Made by a program: the position numbers and the translations under genes. From the NCBI GenBank assembly GCA_963696645.1, contig CAVOKY010000007.1, forward strand, positions 930,001-994,000: a DNA stretch of 64,000 bases, given 5' to 3'. This document shows, piece by piece, positions 28,505 through 36,423 of the stretch; position 1 is the first letter of the stretch; every line of letters starts with the position of its first letter. The notes beneath the pieces are model-generated. The model was not told the origin of the DNA. It ran no database searches and saw nothing but the letters and a program-made list of their open reading frames with translations. The stretch comes from JAMXLO01 sp963696645 (GTDB taxonomy: Bacteria; Pseudomonadota; Alphaproteobacteria; Acetobacterales; Acetobacteraceae).

Positions 28505-30130
28505 CAGCCTGTCGGAGTTGATTTGCCGGAAATTAGGAAATCATCGTCGGCGCGTTGCATTTCCAGCCACTACGCCGCTTGACGCGGAGCAGGGATTCGA
28601 CTTTCACGCTTGACTTCACGCGGGCCATTCCAACGCAAGGTTGGCCGCGCGCGAACACGCCGAAATGGATCACGATTGGCGCGATGCGGCTCAGTTCGCC
28701 CCTGCCAGGGCGAACATCCGTTTCACGTTCCACGCCATGGTCACGAGGTTCCATTCGCCGTGCACCTTGTCCAGTCCGCGCAGCAGGAACTGGCGGAACC
28801 CGAGCACCGACTTGATGATCCCGAACACAGGTTCGGGAGTTTGTTTACGCAGCGCGTAGAGCTTCTTGCCCTCTTTCGTCTGGAGCCGATGGCCCATTGC
28901 CTCAACCGGCGTGGGGTCTACCGGCGCCGCAGGATCGTCTGCGAAACGTTCAGCCAGCGCAGGATGATGCGCTTCACGCCCCATCGCGATCACCGGCTCG
29001 ATCCCGGCGTCGGCACAGGCGTTCACGTTGCCCTCGCTGAAATACCCGTTGTCGGCAAGCAACGCGCCAACCTTGCCCAGTTCGCCGGGCAGTGCGGCCA
29101 GCTTGCCCAGCATCGGCTCAAGCTGCTGTTTGTCGTTCGGCGCCTGCACCACATCGGCGGCCACCACCAGTAGGCTGTCCGCTGCCACCGCTGCCTGGGC
29201 GTTGTAGCACTGCTCGAACCCTCCGCCGGCCACCGGCATGATCCGCAATTCCTCGTCCGTCAGATTGACCTGATCGGTCGGCAGCGGGCCCTCGATCGGC
29301 GGCTGCGGTACGCGACCGCGGGGCTTCTTGCCTGTCTGCGTCACCTTCGCCTCACGCTCCGCCATCCTGGCCTCAAATTCGGCTCGCTCGCGCGCATGGC
29401 GTTCCTTCGCCCGCGCCTCGATCACCGCCTTGGCGCGAGCGATCCCGGCCAGCCGCTTCTCGCGCCGCGCCAGTTCCTCGGGAACCTGCATCCCGTCCGG
29501 CACATCCGCCTGATCAGCCGCCTCCGCCTTACCCAGCAGATCAGCCACTTCGGCCTTCAACTGTGCCTCGATCTTGCTGGCGTGCTCGTACGACAGCGCG
29601 CTGTGGCGGCTGGCGTTGGCGTGGATCTTGGTGCCATCCAGCGCCACCGTGCCGAGCTTCAACACCCCCATCTCGCGGGCCACACCGAGCACCTGCACGA
29701 ACAGCGCCTCGATCTGCGGCAGGAAGCGGCGGCGGAACGTGGCGATGGTGTCGTGTCGGGATGCTCGTTGGCGGCGATGAAGCGGAACGCCACCGAATCA
29801 TGCGTCGCCCGTTCCAGGTTGCGGCTGGAAAACACCCCGGTCGCGTAGCCGTAGATGATAAGGCCCAACAGCAGCCGAGGGTGGTAGGATGCCTCGCCCG
29901 AGCCCCGGTAGCTGCCGGTCATTGCCCGCAGGTCCAGTCCCTCGATCACTTCCACAACGAACCGCGCGAGGTGGCGTTGCGGCAGCCACTCATCGACCGA
30001 TGGCGGCATCAGGACGTCCATGTCGCGGTTGGTCGGGCGGAAGTTGCTCATGAGACGGGGGTCCGGCAGTGCCAATCGTGTGCGCCAATTCTACCGCCCG
30101 CTTCCGCGTCGCGTTAAGTCCGACAGGCTG
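28505..30130 (-). mobile_element. IS1182-family insertion sequence, copy A
   Basis: 1626 bp with terminal inverted repeats (CAGCCTGTCGGAGTT on the left, complement CAGCCTGTCGGACTT on the right) and the 4-bp target duplication CTAG at 28501-28504 and 30131-30134. It carries one transposase gene on the minus strand. It is inserted in the restriction endonuclease gene. Copy B at 36424-38049 has the same length and differs at only a few bases. Confidence 0.95.
28691..30075 (-). pseudogene. IS1182-family transposase (copy A), frame interrupted
   Basis: The N-terminal part reads FRPTNRDMDVLMPPSVDEWL, then HPRLLLGLIIYGYATGVFSS and FRFIAANEHPD. Here the frame changes at about 29745. The continuation in the other frame is TIATFRRRFLPQIEALF followed by LGTVALDGTKIHANASRHSA, LLADNGYFSEGN and a C-terminal FGIIKSVLGFRQFLLRGL, the usual IS1182 DDE domains. 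The break amounts to one missing base (GACAC for an expected GACCAC). The identical break is present in copy B, so it predates the duplication, or it is bypassed by -1 frameshifting. No classical slippery heptamer is evident. Confidence 0.85.
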
Positions 30131-30295
30131 CTAGGCCTCGTATGCCGACCTCATCTGCTTGTCCGCCTCTGACTCCGCTCAGTCCATGACGCTCGAACTC
30201 ACTAATGCAAAACCGTGCGAGCTCGTTTAAACGGCCAGGGTCCTGCGTCCGTCGCTTCAGCAAGTCGTCCACCGCCGCAGAGAGAGATGTTCCTA

Positions 30296-31527
30296 GTACC
30301 CCCCAGTCATTGATTCCCCGGTGGATTTCCGAATCGATGGCTCCGCAATGGCGGAGATGCATCGTGACCGCGAAACAAGCTGCCGTGAAGAGATATGTGG
30401 TGAAGCTGAGCGATGATGAGCGGGAGCGGCTCGGAGCGCTGATACATGCCGGCAAACACTCTGCCCGGCTGCTGACCAAGGCACGCATCCTGTTAAAGGC
30501 CGACGCCTCGGAAGCCGGCGAAGGATGGAGTGACAGCCGGATTGCGGCGGCGCTCGATACCAGCATCGACACGGTGGCGCGGACCCGCCAGCAGCTGGTG
30601 GAAGAAGGGTTCGAGGCGGTCCTGGTCCGCAAGCATTCGCCGGCTTCGGCCAGGCCACGCATCTTTGACGGGGCAGCTGAGGCGAAGTTGATCGCGTTGG
30701 CCTGTTCCCGACCGCCCAAAGGCCGCAAGCGGTGGACGTTGCAGTTGCTGGAGGAGGCCGTCGTGGAACTGAATATCGTCGAGCGCGCCAGCGACAACAC
30801 CATTGGGCGCACGCTAAAAAAAACACGCTCAAACCCCACCTGCAAAGACAATGGGGCATCCCTCCGGATGCCAATGCGGCGTTCGTAGCCAACATGGAAG
30901 ATGTGCTGGAGGTTTATCATCGGCCGCACGATCCAGAGTACCCGTGGTCTGCGTGGACGAGACATCAAAGCAACTGATCAGCGAAACGCGTGTGCCGATC
31001 AAGCTGAAGCCAGGACAGCCTGCGCGGCATGACTATGAGTATGAGCGGAATGGTACCGCCAACCTGTTCATGATGTTCGCGCCTTTGGAGGGCTGGCGGC
31101 ACGTCGCAGTAACCGATCGCCACACCGCTGTGGATTTCGCCCACATGCTCAAGGATCTGTCCGATACACATTTCCCCGCAGCCAAGAGGATTGTGCTCAT
31201 GGAGGACAACCTCAACACCCACAAACCAGCGTCACTCTACGAAGCCTTCCCCACAGCCGAAGCCCGTCGTCTCGTCGAGCGGTTCGAATGGCACTACACC
31301 CCGAAACACGGCAGTTGGCTCAATATGGCCGAAGCCGAGCTCAGCGTGTTATCCGGTCAATGTCTCGATCGCAGGATCCCCGACAAGCTCAGCCTCATCG
31401 AGGAGGTCGCCGCCTGGGAACATAGCCGCAACCACAAGCAGGTCAGAGCAGATTGGCAATTCACCACCGCCGACGCCCGCGTAAAGCTGAACAGGTTATA
31501 CCCGGCATTATGAGCAACTCGGGGTAC
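30296..31527 (+). mobile_element. IS630-family insertion sequence
   Basis: About 1232 bp bounded by TA duplications at 30294-30295 and 31528-31529. The ends begin GTACCCCCCAGT on the left and, as complement, GTACCCCGAGTT on the right. The pre-insertion site reads CTAG, the known preference of IS630-type elements. It landed exactly where the methyltransferase stop codon and restriction gene start overlap, and it regenerates a TAG stop for the methyltransferase. Confidence 0.88.
30364..31513 (+). pseudogene. IS630-family transposase in two frames, with a further break
   Basis: The N-terminal part (GTG start at 30364) has a helix-turn-helix region: ERERLGALIHAGKHSARLL, then SDSRIAAALDTSIDTVARTR. 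A run of eight A residues at 30816-30823 gives an A-AAA-AAA slippery site, where a -1 shift leads into TLKPHLQRQWGIPPDANAAF. IS630 elements are known to use such frameshifting. A second change at about 30938-30944, a missing C after GAGTACC, is needed to reach VVCVDETSKQL (first Asp), VLMEDNLNTHKPASL (second Asp) and HGSWLNMAEAELS (Glu). The slippage may be programmed; the second break looks inactivating or erroneous. Confidence 0.85.
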
Positions 31528-32569
31528 TAGCACAGCAGCGTAGCCTGAGCACCGAACATCCGCGAAATTGCCACTTCCTCCTTCAGCCGATCCCTCGCCA
31601 GACGCAGATAAACCGGGTCTATTTCCACCCCAATTGAGTGCCGCCCCGTCCGAATCGCAGCGACAGTTGTTGAAGCGGTTCCAGCGAACGGATCTAGCAC
31701 TAAGTCTCCGGCGAACGAGAACATCCGAATGAGCCTATCGGCGATTTCTACCGGGTAAGGAGCGGGATGCCCTGACCGCGTCGATGCTCCCCTGACGTCC
31801 GACCAGAATGATCGGAACCAGCACTGCATTTCCTCTTTAGAGAGCATAGAAAGCGCTTTTGCAACGACGTCGTCTTTCTGTATTCCCCCCGCTTTCTCAT
31901 GAAAAGTATGTACTCTATGTCGTTTTTGACAACTGCGCCTGGCTGATACGGCTTTCCGTAGAAGCCTGCCCCGTTGCCCTGCGCCTCGGTCACTCCGTTG
32001 GCGATTTTGTGCCACATGATCGGCGTGAGGCAGTCCATTCCAAGGGACCGAGCGCGCACCTGAATATCTGCGTGTAGGGGCATTATCCTATGCCTGCCGT
32101 CGCGCTTTCTCGGAATGCAAACATCACCAACGATGCAACAAATACGACCCCCTTCGACTAGGATTCGCTCGCAGTGGCGCCAGACCTTGTCTAGTTCATC
32201 CAAGAATTTGTCATAGTCCTTTATGTCCCCCATTTGGCCCTCGCGGGAACCATATTTTTTCAATGTCCAGTATGGGGGAGATGTAACCACAAGGTGCACC
32301 GAATTATCGCGTATCCACGAAAGCTCTCTGGCATCTCCCTGGTGCAAGTGATGTTTGGTCAGGTCGAATGGGCTGGGCCACGGCGCACGCCTGTAAAAGT
32401 GATTCGCCGCCTGGAGCATTGCGAGACCTTCAGGCGTGTTGTCGCTCAACGGAAGTTCGGGTTCTCGACGGAGGGTCGATACAGACTGAGAACCGGTCGA
32501 ACCGACTCCGTGAAGTTCCTCGGACCACAGCTTAGCCTGCCGCCGTTGGGAACGCTTTGCCGTCTGCAT
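31527..32569 (-). pseudogene. DNA methyltransferase of a type II restriction-modification system, one frameshift
   Basis: Beta-class amino-methyltransferase. The catalytic motif TSPPYWTLKKYG comes early, followed by HCERILVEGGRICCIVGDV, MDCLTPIMWHKIANG and, in the second frame, FAGDLVLDPFAGTASTTVAA with the SAM-binding motif, then RHSIGVEIDPVYLRLARD. SPPYW is most typical of N4-cytosine enzymes. The start at 32569 has GGGAAGA upstream. The two frames meet at a G6 run on the coding strand (C6 at 31885-31890); one more G would restore the protein. The stop TAG uses a G supplied by the IS630 end. The restriction gene originally began in the GTGCTAG overlap at this stop. Confidence 0.85.
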
Positions 32570-32802
32570 GTGTGATCTTCCCTGTTTGCGCATCGGGAGG
32601 ATATTCTTGTGATTCGTCAAGAGCCTTCGGGCAGCTCCGATCCGGCTATTCACTCGCGGGCTGGGCGGAGTACCTGCTGTCATCGGCGCGGAACCGTAGG
32701 CCGGCATATACTACGTCCTTGCCTTCTGCCTCCTTAACGGGGCCAAACATCCGGCCATGGGCGGTCCAGGGCGAGGCGCCGCAACACAATCATCGGGCGA
32801 CG

Positions 32803-33062
32803 TGAAGCTGAAGCCCTCCGATTACTGGCAGCGCCAGTGCAAGGCGACGTTCCAGTTCGATCCGATCGGGCCGAAGCTGCTCAACGTGAACAACCTGATG
32901 ACGAAGGACACACTGATGTGGGGTTCGGATTACCCGCACACCGACGGGATCTGGCCGGAGTCGACGAAGTATATCGAGGAGCAGTTCCAGGGCCTGTCGG
33001 CCGAGGACGTGCACAAGATCACCTGCGAGAATGCGGCGAAGTTCTACAATCTGACCAACTGA
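32803..33062 (+). pseudogene. 3' fragment of an amidohydrolase gene (right copy of the direct repeat)
   Basis: Encodes only the last 86 residues of a PF04909 amidohydrolase, from KLKPSDYWQRQCKATFQFD through MWGSDYPHTDGIWP to NAAKFYNLTN. It is nearly identical to the end of the complete gene at 26802-27950. It has no start of its own and no metal-binding N-terminal half. It is a remnant of a paralogue or of a duplication at the border of the restriction-modification island. Confidence 0.93.
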
Positions 33063-33182
33063 CCGCTGCATTACCCGACCGATTCCGGTAGGGCGCAGCC
33101 GGGCCATACGCGGCCGGCTGCGCCTCGCCGCGGAAACGAGGCGACCACGGCACCCGCAACAGGGTGAGACGGAACGAGGGTC

Positions 33183-33265
33183 TGCGCGAGGCCGGACTCG
33201 AACCGGCAAGGAGTTTCCTCCGGGGGTTTTTGAGACCCCTGCGGTTACCATTTCGCCACTCGCGC
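33183..33265 (-). tRNA. tRNA-Leu (CAA)
   Basis: 83-nt cloverleaf. Acceptor GCGCGAG pairs with CTCGCGC, the D-arm holds TGGCGAAATGG, and the anticodon stem GGGGT/ACCCC closes the loop CTCAAAA with anticodon CAA. The variable arm is long, as required for leucine, and the T-arm is GCCGGTTCGAGTCCGGC. CCA is not encoded. It lies between the amidohydrolase fragment and the PhyH gene. Confidence 0.92.
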
Positions 33266-33289
33266 ATGGGCAGGACCGGCGTGCGCAAC

Positions 33290-34174
33290 CTATGCCATCG
33301 GCACGACCGGCCGCAACCGGCTCGGCACGAAGGAAGAGACCTCGGCGAACGGAGCGCCCTTCGGCACGGTGCAGCCTGCATAGCCGCCGTCCGCGTCGTG
33401 ATACAACGCCCGGTGCGCCTCCAGCGACGTCCACTGCAGCCCGACCTGATGGTAGTGGAACTGCAGCGCCCGCCGCCGGCGGTCGGACCGGTTCGCGGCG
33501 GTGTAGTGGTGGATCAGGCTGTGGAAGATCAGCACGTCGCCGGGATCCATCGGCAGCGCCACGCGGTCAGCCAGCCGCACCAGATCGGGCCGGATGGTGC
33601 AGAGGTTGATGTCTTCGGCCGGTACGTGGGGCGCCGGACCGCGCAGGTGCGAGCCGGGGATCACCTCCATGCAGCCATTCTCCGGCGTCGCCGGATCGAG
33701 CGCGATCCACACGCCGACCATCAGCCCGGGATCGCTGCCGCGGAAATATGCCGCGTCCTGGTGCCACGGCTTGTCGCCGCTGACCCTGGGCGGCTTCACC
33801 AGCGCCATCTCCTGCAACAGCACCCTGCCCTGCCCCATCAGCGCGTCCAGGACGGCGTGAAACCGGACCGACATCGCGGCGCGCAGCAGCGCCGGCGAGG
33901 CGTCGGTGAAGTCGCCGAACTTGCGGATCAGGTCGGCGCGCGCTGCGGTATCGACAGGACCGCGATCGGCGGCCGGCTCGAGCGCGATGAACGCGCCCGT
34001 GCCGTCGCGGCGTCCAGGTTCGAGCGCCGGATCGGCGGCCAGCGCGGCGAGCGCGGACAGGCACTCCTCGACGTGATCGCGTGACAGGACCTGGCGCACG
34101 ACCAGGTAGCCGTCGCGGCGGTAGCGGGCGATCGCGTCGATATCCAGCGGCGATTCGATCACGTGGACGTCCAT
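33290..34174 (-). CDS. Phytanoyl-CoA dioxygenase (PhyH) family protein
   Basis: 294-residue Fe(II)/2-oxoglutarate-dependent oxygenase. The metal-binding facial triad is visible as H-x-D in KPWHQDAAYF and the distal histidine in DVLIFHSLIHHYTAANRS, which is followed by the arginine-rich stretch that binds 2-oxoglutarate. NGCMEVIPGSHLRGP is another family hallmark. The start at 34174 follows AGGAGA. The substrate in bacterial PhyH proteins varies widely and cannot be inferred. Flanked by tRNA-Leu and tRNA-Asn. Confidence 0.93.
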   Translation of the reverse strand: MDVHVIESPLDIDAIARYRRDGYLVVRQVLSRDHVEECLSALAALAADPALEPGRRDGTGAFIALEPAADRGPVDTAARADLIRKFGDFTDASPALLRAAMSVRFHAVLDALMGQGRVLLQEMALVKPPRVSGDKPWHQDAAYFRGSDPGLMVGVWIALDPATPENGCMEVIPGSHLRGPAPHVPAEDINLCTIRPDLVRLADRVALPMDPGDVLIFHSLIHHYTAANRSDRRRRALQFHYHQVGLQWTSLEAHRALYHDADGGYAGCTVPKGAPFAEVSSFVPSRLRPVVPMA

Positions 34175-34273
34175 TCCGGTCTCCTGGCGAGCGGCCAAGC
34201 TTGCCACGACGGATCACATGGCGCCACGTTGACCCGGCCATGACGGCCGACTAGATAGCCCGGCTGGTACTGT

Positions 34274-34348
34274 TCGGGCGTAGCTCAGCGGTAGAGCAAT
34301 CGGCTGTTAACCGATTGGTCGTAGGTTCGAATCCTACCGCCCGAGCCA
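34274..34348 (+). tRNA. tRNA-Asn (GTT)
   Basis: Acceptor TCGGGCG pairs with CGCCCGA, D-arm AGCTCAGCGGTAGAGC, anticodon loop CTGTTAA with anticodon GTT, T-arm GTAGGTTCGAATCCTAC, and an encoded CCA at 34346-34348. Confidence 0.95.
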
Positions 34349-34413
34349 GCCATCTTTGCTTGTCAGCCACGCCTCCCACCGGAGGCACGCCGATCCACCC
34401 ATTCGGTTGTCGG

Positions 34414-34719
34414 TCAATGCGTCCAGTTCTCGATCCGGCCGTAGCGGAAATTGTCGGCATACGCCTTGGGCCGCACCCGTCTCGGCTGCGCCAGCTCCAG
34501 GTCATATTCGATGCCTTCCCGCTTCGCGTAGGCCACCGCCTCCTCGCGCGTCGGAAAACTCAACCGCACCTGCGTCTGCGTGTCGGCACTGCCGATCCAG
34601 CCCATCAAGGGATCGGGCCGGCGTGGCGAGGATGGCTCGAACTCCAACACCCATTCCAGGGTGCCCGCCCAACCGGACTGCATCGCGTTCTTCGGCGGCT
34701 GATAGATGCGGGCCCGCAT
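34414..34719 (-). CDS. NADH dehydrogenase accessory subunit, NDUFS4-like (ETC complex I subunit family)
   Basis: 101 residues matching PF04800: ARIYQPPKNAMQSGWAGT at the N-terminus, WVLEFEPSSPRRPDPLMGW, the sheet LSFPTREEAVAYAKREG, and a C-terminal PKAYADNFRYGR. This is the bacterial counterpart of the mitochondrial complex I subunit NDUFS4 and is characteristic of alphaproteobacteria. The start at 34719 was chosen because the upstream in-frame sequence is the complement of tRNA-Pro. It sits between tRNA-Asn and tRNA-Pro, away from any nuo operon. Confidence 0.92.
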   Translation of the reverse strand: MRARIYQPPKNAMQSGWAGTLEWVLEFEPSSPRRPDPLMGWIGSADTQTQVRLSFPTREEAVAYAKREGIEYDLELAQPRRVRPKAYADNFRYGRIENWTH

Positions 34720-34737
34720 GATACCTCTCATCGCAAC

Positions 34738-34815
34738 TGGTCGGGGCGGCGGGATTTGAACCCACGACCTCCTGTACCCAAAACAGGCGCGCTGACCAGG
34801 CTGCGCCACGCCCCG
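34738..34815 (-). tRNA. tRNA-Pro (TGG)
   Basis: Acceptor CGGGGCG pairs with CGCCCCG, anticodon stem CCTGT/ACAGG closes the loop TTTGGGT with anticodon TGG, T-arm CGTGGGTTCAAATCCCGC, and CCA is encoded at 34738-34740. Confidence 0.94.
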
Positions 34816-34952
34816 CCTGTTAGTTTCTCAATGGTTTGAGCGGTTTATGGCTTTCGCTCCATTTGCCCATCGCCCCTTAGTCTCTTCCTAGTCGCTTCCC
34901 GCCTCACAGCAGGTGGCCCGTTCTACCGGGCCTCCCATGGGCTGTCCACGGA

Positions 34953-35504
34953 TCACCTGATGGTGACGTTCAAAGCCGGAACAAGCCCTGGAAAATCCTC
35001 CGCAATCAGTCGTACGCGGGCGTGACGATCCAGACGACCCGACCGGAGGGCGCTCGCCGCTGCCTCCAGTATCTTGCCGCGATGATCCTTGAAGAGCTTC
35101 TGGCAGGTGGTGTCCGGCTGGCTCCTGGTAAAGCGTCCAAGGTCTTGCACCACCTCGGACGCTACGAACGCCGTGACCTCCCGCCCCTGCCACTCCACCG
35201 CGAAGTGGAGCCCGTCATGGAGGGTCATGACAGCTTGTCTGGCTACGCGCGGCCGACCGGCTACGAACCTCACGCCTGGGCCACCGTCCGCCAGCTCCGG
35301 GAACGAAAACCACCCCCCCCCCTCATTTTCCAACACTCTGCGGATCTCGCGCATCGCCGCTGTCTCGGCTGGGCGTCGTTCACTCTCGATATCGCGCACG
35401 GTCGTAATTCCTATGTTGGCCCTTTCCGCCAATTCGGCCTGTGACCAATCAAGCAATGCGCGAGCCGCCCTTACCTGCGCGGCGATTGTGACTTCCTGTG
35501 GCAC
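34953..35504 (-). CDS. XRE-type regulator with a C-terminal DUF1488-like domain
   Basis: About 183 residues. Residues 5-60 form a Cro/CI helix-turn-helix: VRAARALLDWSQAELAERAN, then IGITTVRDIESERR. The C-terminal half, FAVEWQGREVTAFVASEVVQ through RVRLIAEDF, resembles DUF1488, a domain of unknown role common in alphaproteobacteria. GTG at 35504 was preferred because AAGGG lies about nine bases upstream. The frame remains open to 35579. Beside a tRNA gene, a usual place for accessory DNA. Target unknown. Confidence 0.75.
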   Translation of the reverse strand: MPQEVTIAAQVRAARALLDWSQAELAERANIGITTVRDIESERRPAETAAMREIRRVLENEGGGWFSFPELADGGPGVRFVAGRPRVARQAVMTLHDGLHFAVEWQGREVTAFVASEVVQDLGRFTRSQPDTTCQKLFKDHRGKILEAAASALRSGRLDRHARVRLIAEDFPGLVPALNVTIR

Positions 35505-36423
35505 CCGAATGACCCTTCGGAAATCGCCTGCGTTAGCTGAAGTGTGAACTACCTCACATAAGACTTGGCCCTGGATCACTACAATTTCGTGGTGGCGCCT
35601 TCTGCAAGAAGGCTCCGGAACAGCACATCGGAGAGGAAGAATCCGGTTGCGTGATCACACCAAAAAAAATCCCGCTCCAGGGCAAGCGGATCACCCGATC
35701 TTGTTGCAGATCTGGCGAATCGTAGCCCATCAGACCGTTCAACCGGTAGATACATCGCGCCCGATCAGGACATTGCTGTGACGTTTCTTTAACCAGGCTC
35801 CAGGAGGAGACAGTTCCAATGACCGTCACAAATGCGACCCAGCGATCAGTCGAATCTCTTCCAGTGTATCGGGTGACTCGAACCGGGTTCGACGAAGGGC
35901 AGGCCACGAGGCTCGCAGAAGCGTTTGGGGTCCCCGCAGGCAAGATCGCCCTGCGCGACGGCGTCGTCAGCTATGTTGATCCTCATCGATATCTAAGGGT
36001 GCCAATGACGGACGTCAGCGACCCGGATGATGCAGAAATGTTGCGCGGGATGAGTGCCGCGGCGCGTCCAAACACGCGCTTGCGTTTGCAAAGGCTCGAC
36101 TTCGATGCGTTGAGGCAGCTGTCGTCACTGGACCATGACGCGGCTTTGCGAAGGACCAGCGAGGCGTTGGAGGTGGCCGGGCTGACATTCGCGAACGCAA
36201 GGCGCGTTGCCGGAAACACGAAGATGACCACCAGTTTCGTTGACGGAGGCCGCAACGACAGGCCGATCATCTGCTCACTGCAAACCTGGGTCAGGCATGA
36301 GTTCAGCGACGGCAATGGGCATCCTATGATTGGGCCGGGCGCACAGGCGCACGTGACGTATGACGGCGAAGGCAATGTCACGCATTTCCATTTTGCAACT
36401 CGTGAAATCGAAGAAGGCCCTAG

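Larger units (their letters stand above)
28022..31533 (-). pseudogene. Type II-like restriction endonuclease gene, split by two insertion sequences
   Basis: Three pieces on the minus strand join into one ORF when the insertions and target duplications are removed. The first two codons are at 31528-31533 (GTG overlapping the methyltransferase stop), the next section is at 30131-30293, and the rest is at 28022-28504. The rejoined protein of roughly 215 residues starts MLGTSLSAAVDDLL. Across the IS1182 junction it reads ADEVGIRGLGRQKDWDLAYV, and it continues GKPRLLISLKSTLKN and VPNRLDDLMGEAANVQ. The D-W-D...S-L-K arrangement suits a PD-(D/E)xK nuclease core, which with the adjacent methyltransferase supports restriction activity. 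The family and recognition site are not recognised. As it stands the gene cannot make the enzyme. Confidence 0.8.

Noticed and set aside
28533..30117. Plus-strand open frames inside IS1182 copy A (and the same in copy B)
   Set aside because: They are antisense to the transposase and are duplicated only because the whole element is duplicated.
34315..34839. Open frame running through tRNA-Asn, the NDUFS4-like gene's complement and tRNA-Pro
   Set aside because: It crosses two tRNA genes and is antisense to a well supported protein.
33165..35579. Integrated genomic island targeted to the tRNA cluster
   Set aside because: tRNA-Leu, -Asn and -Pro are all complete, and no integrase or tRNA-end repeat was found. 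Only the nearby XRE gene hints at accessory DNA.
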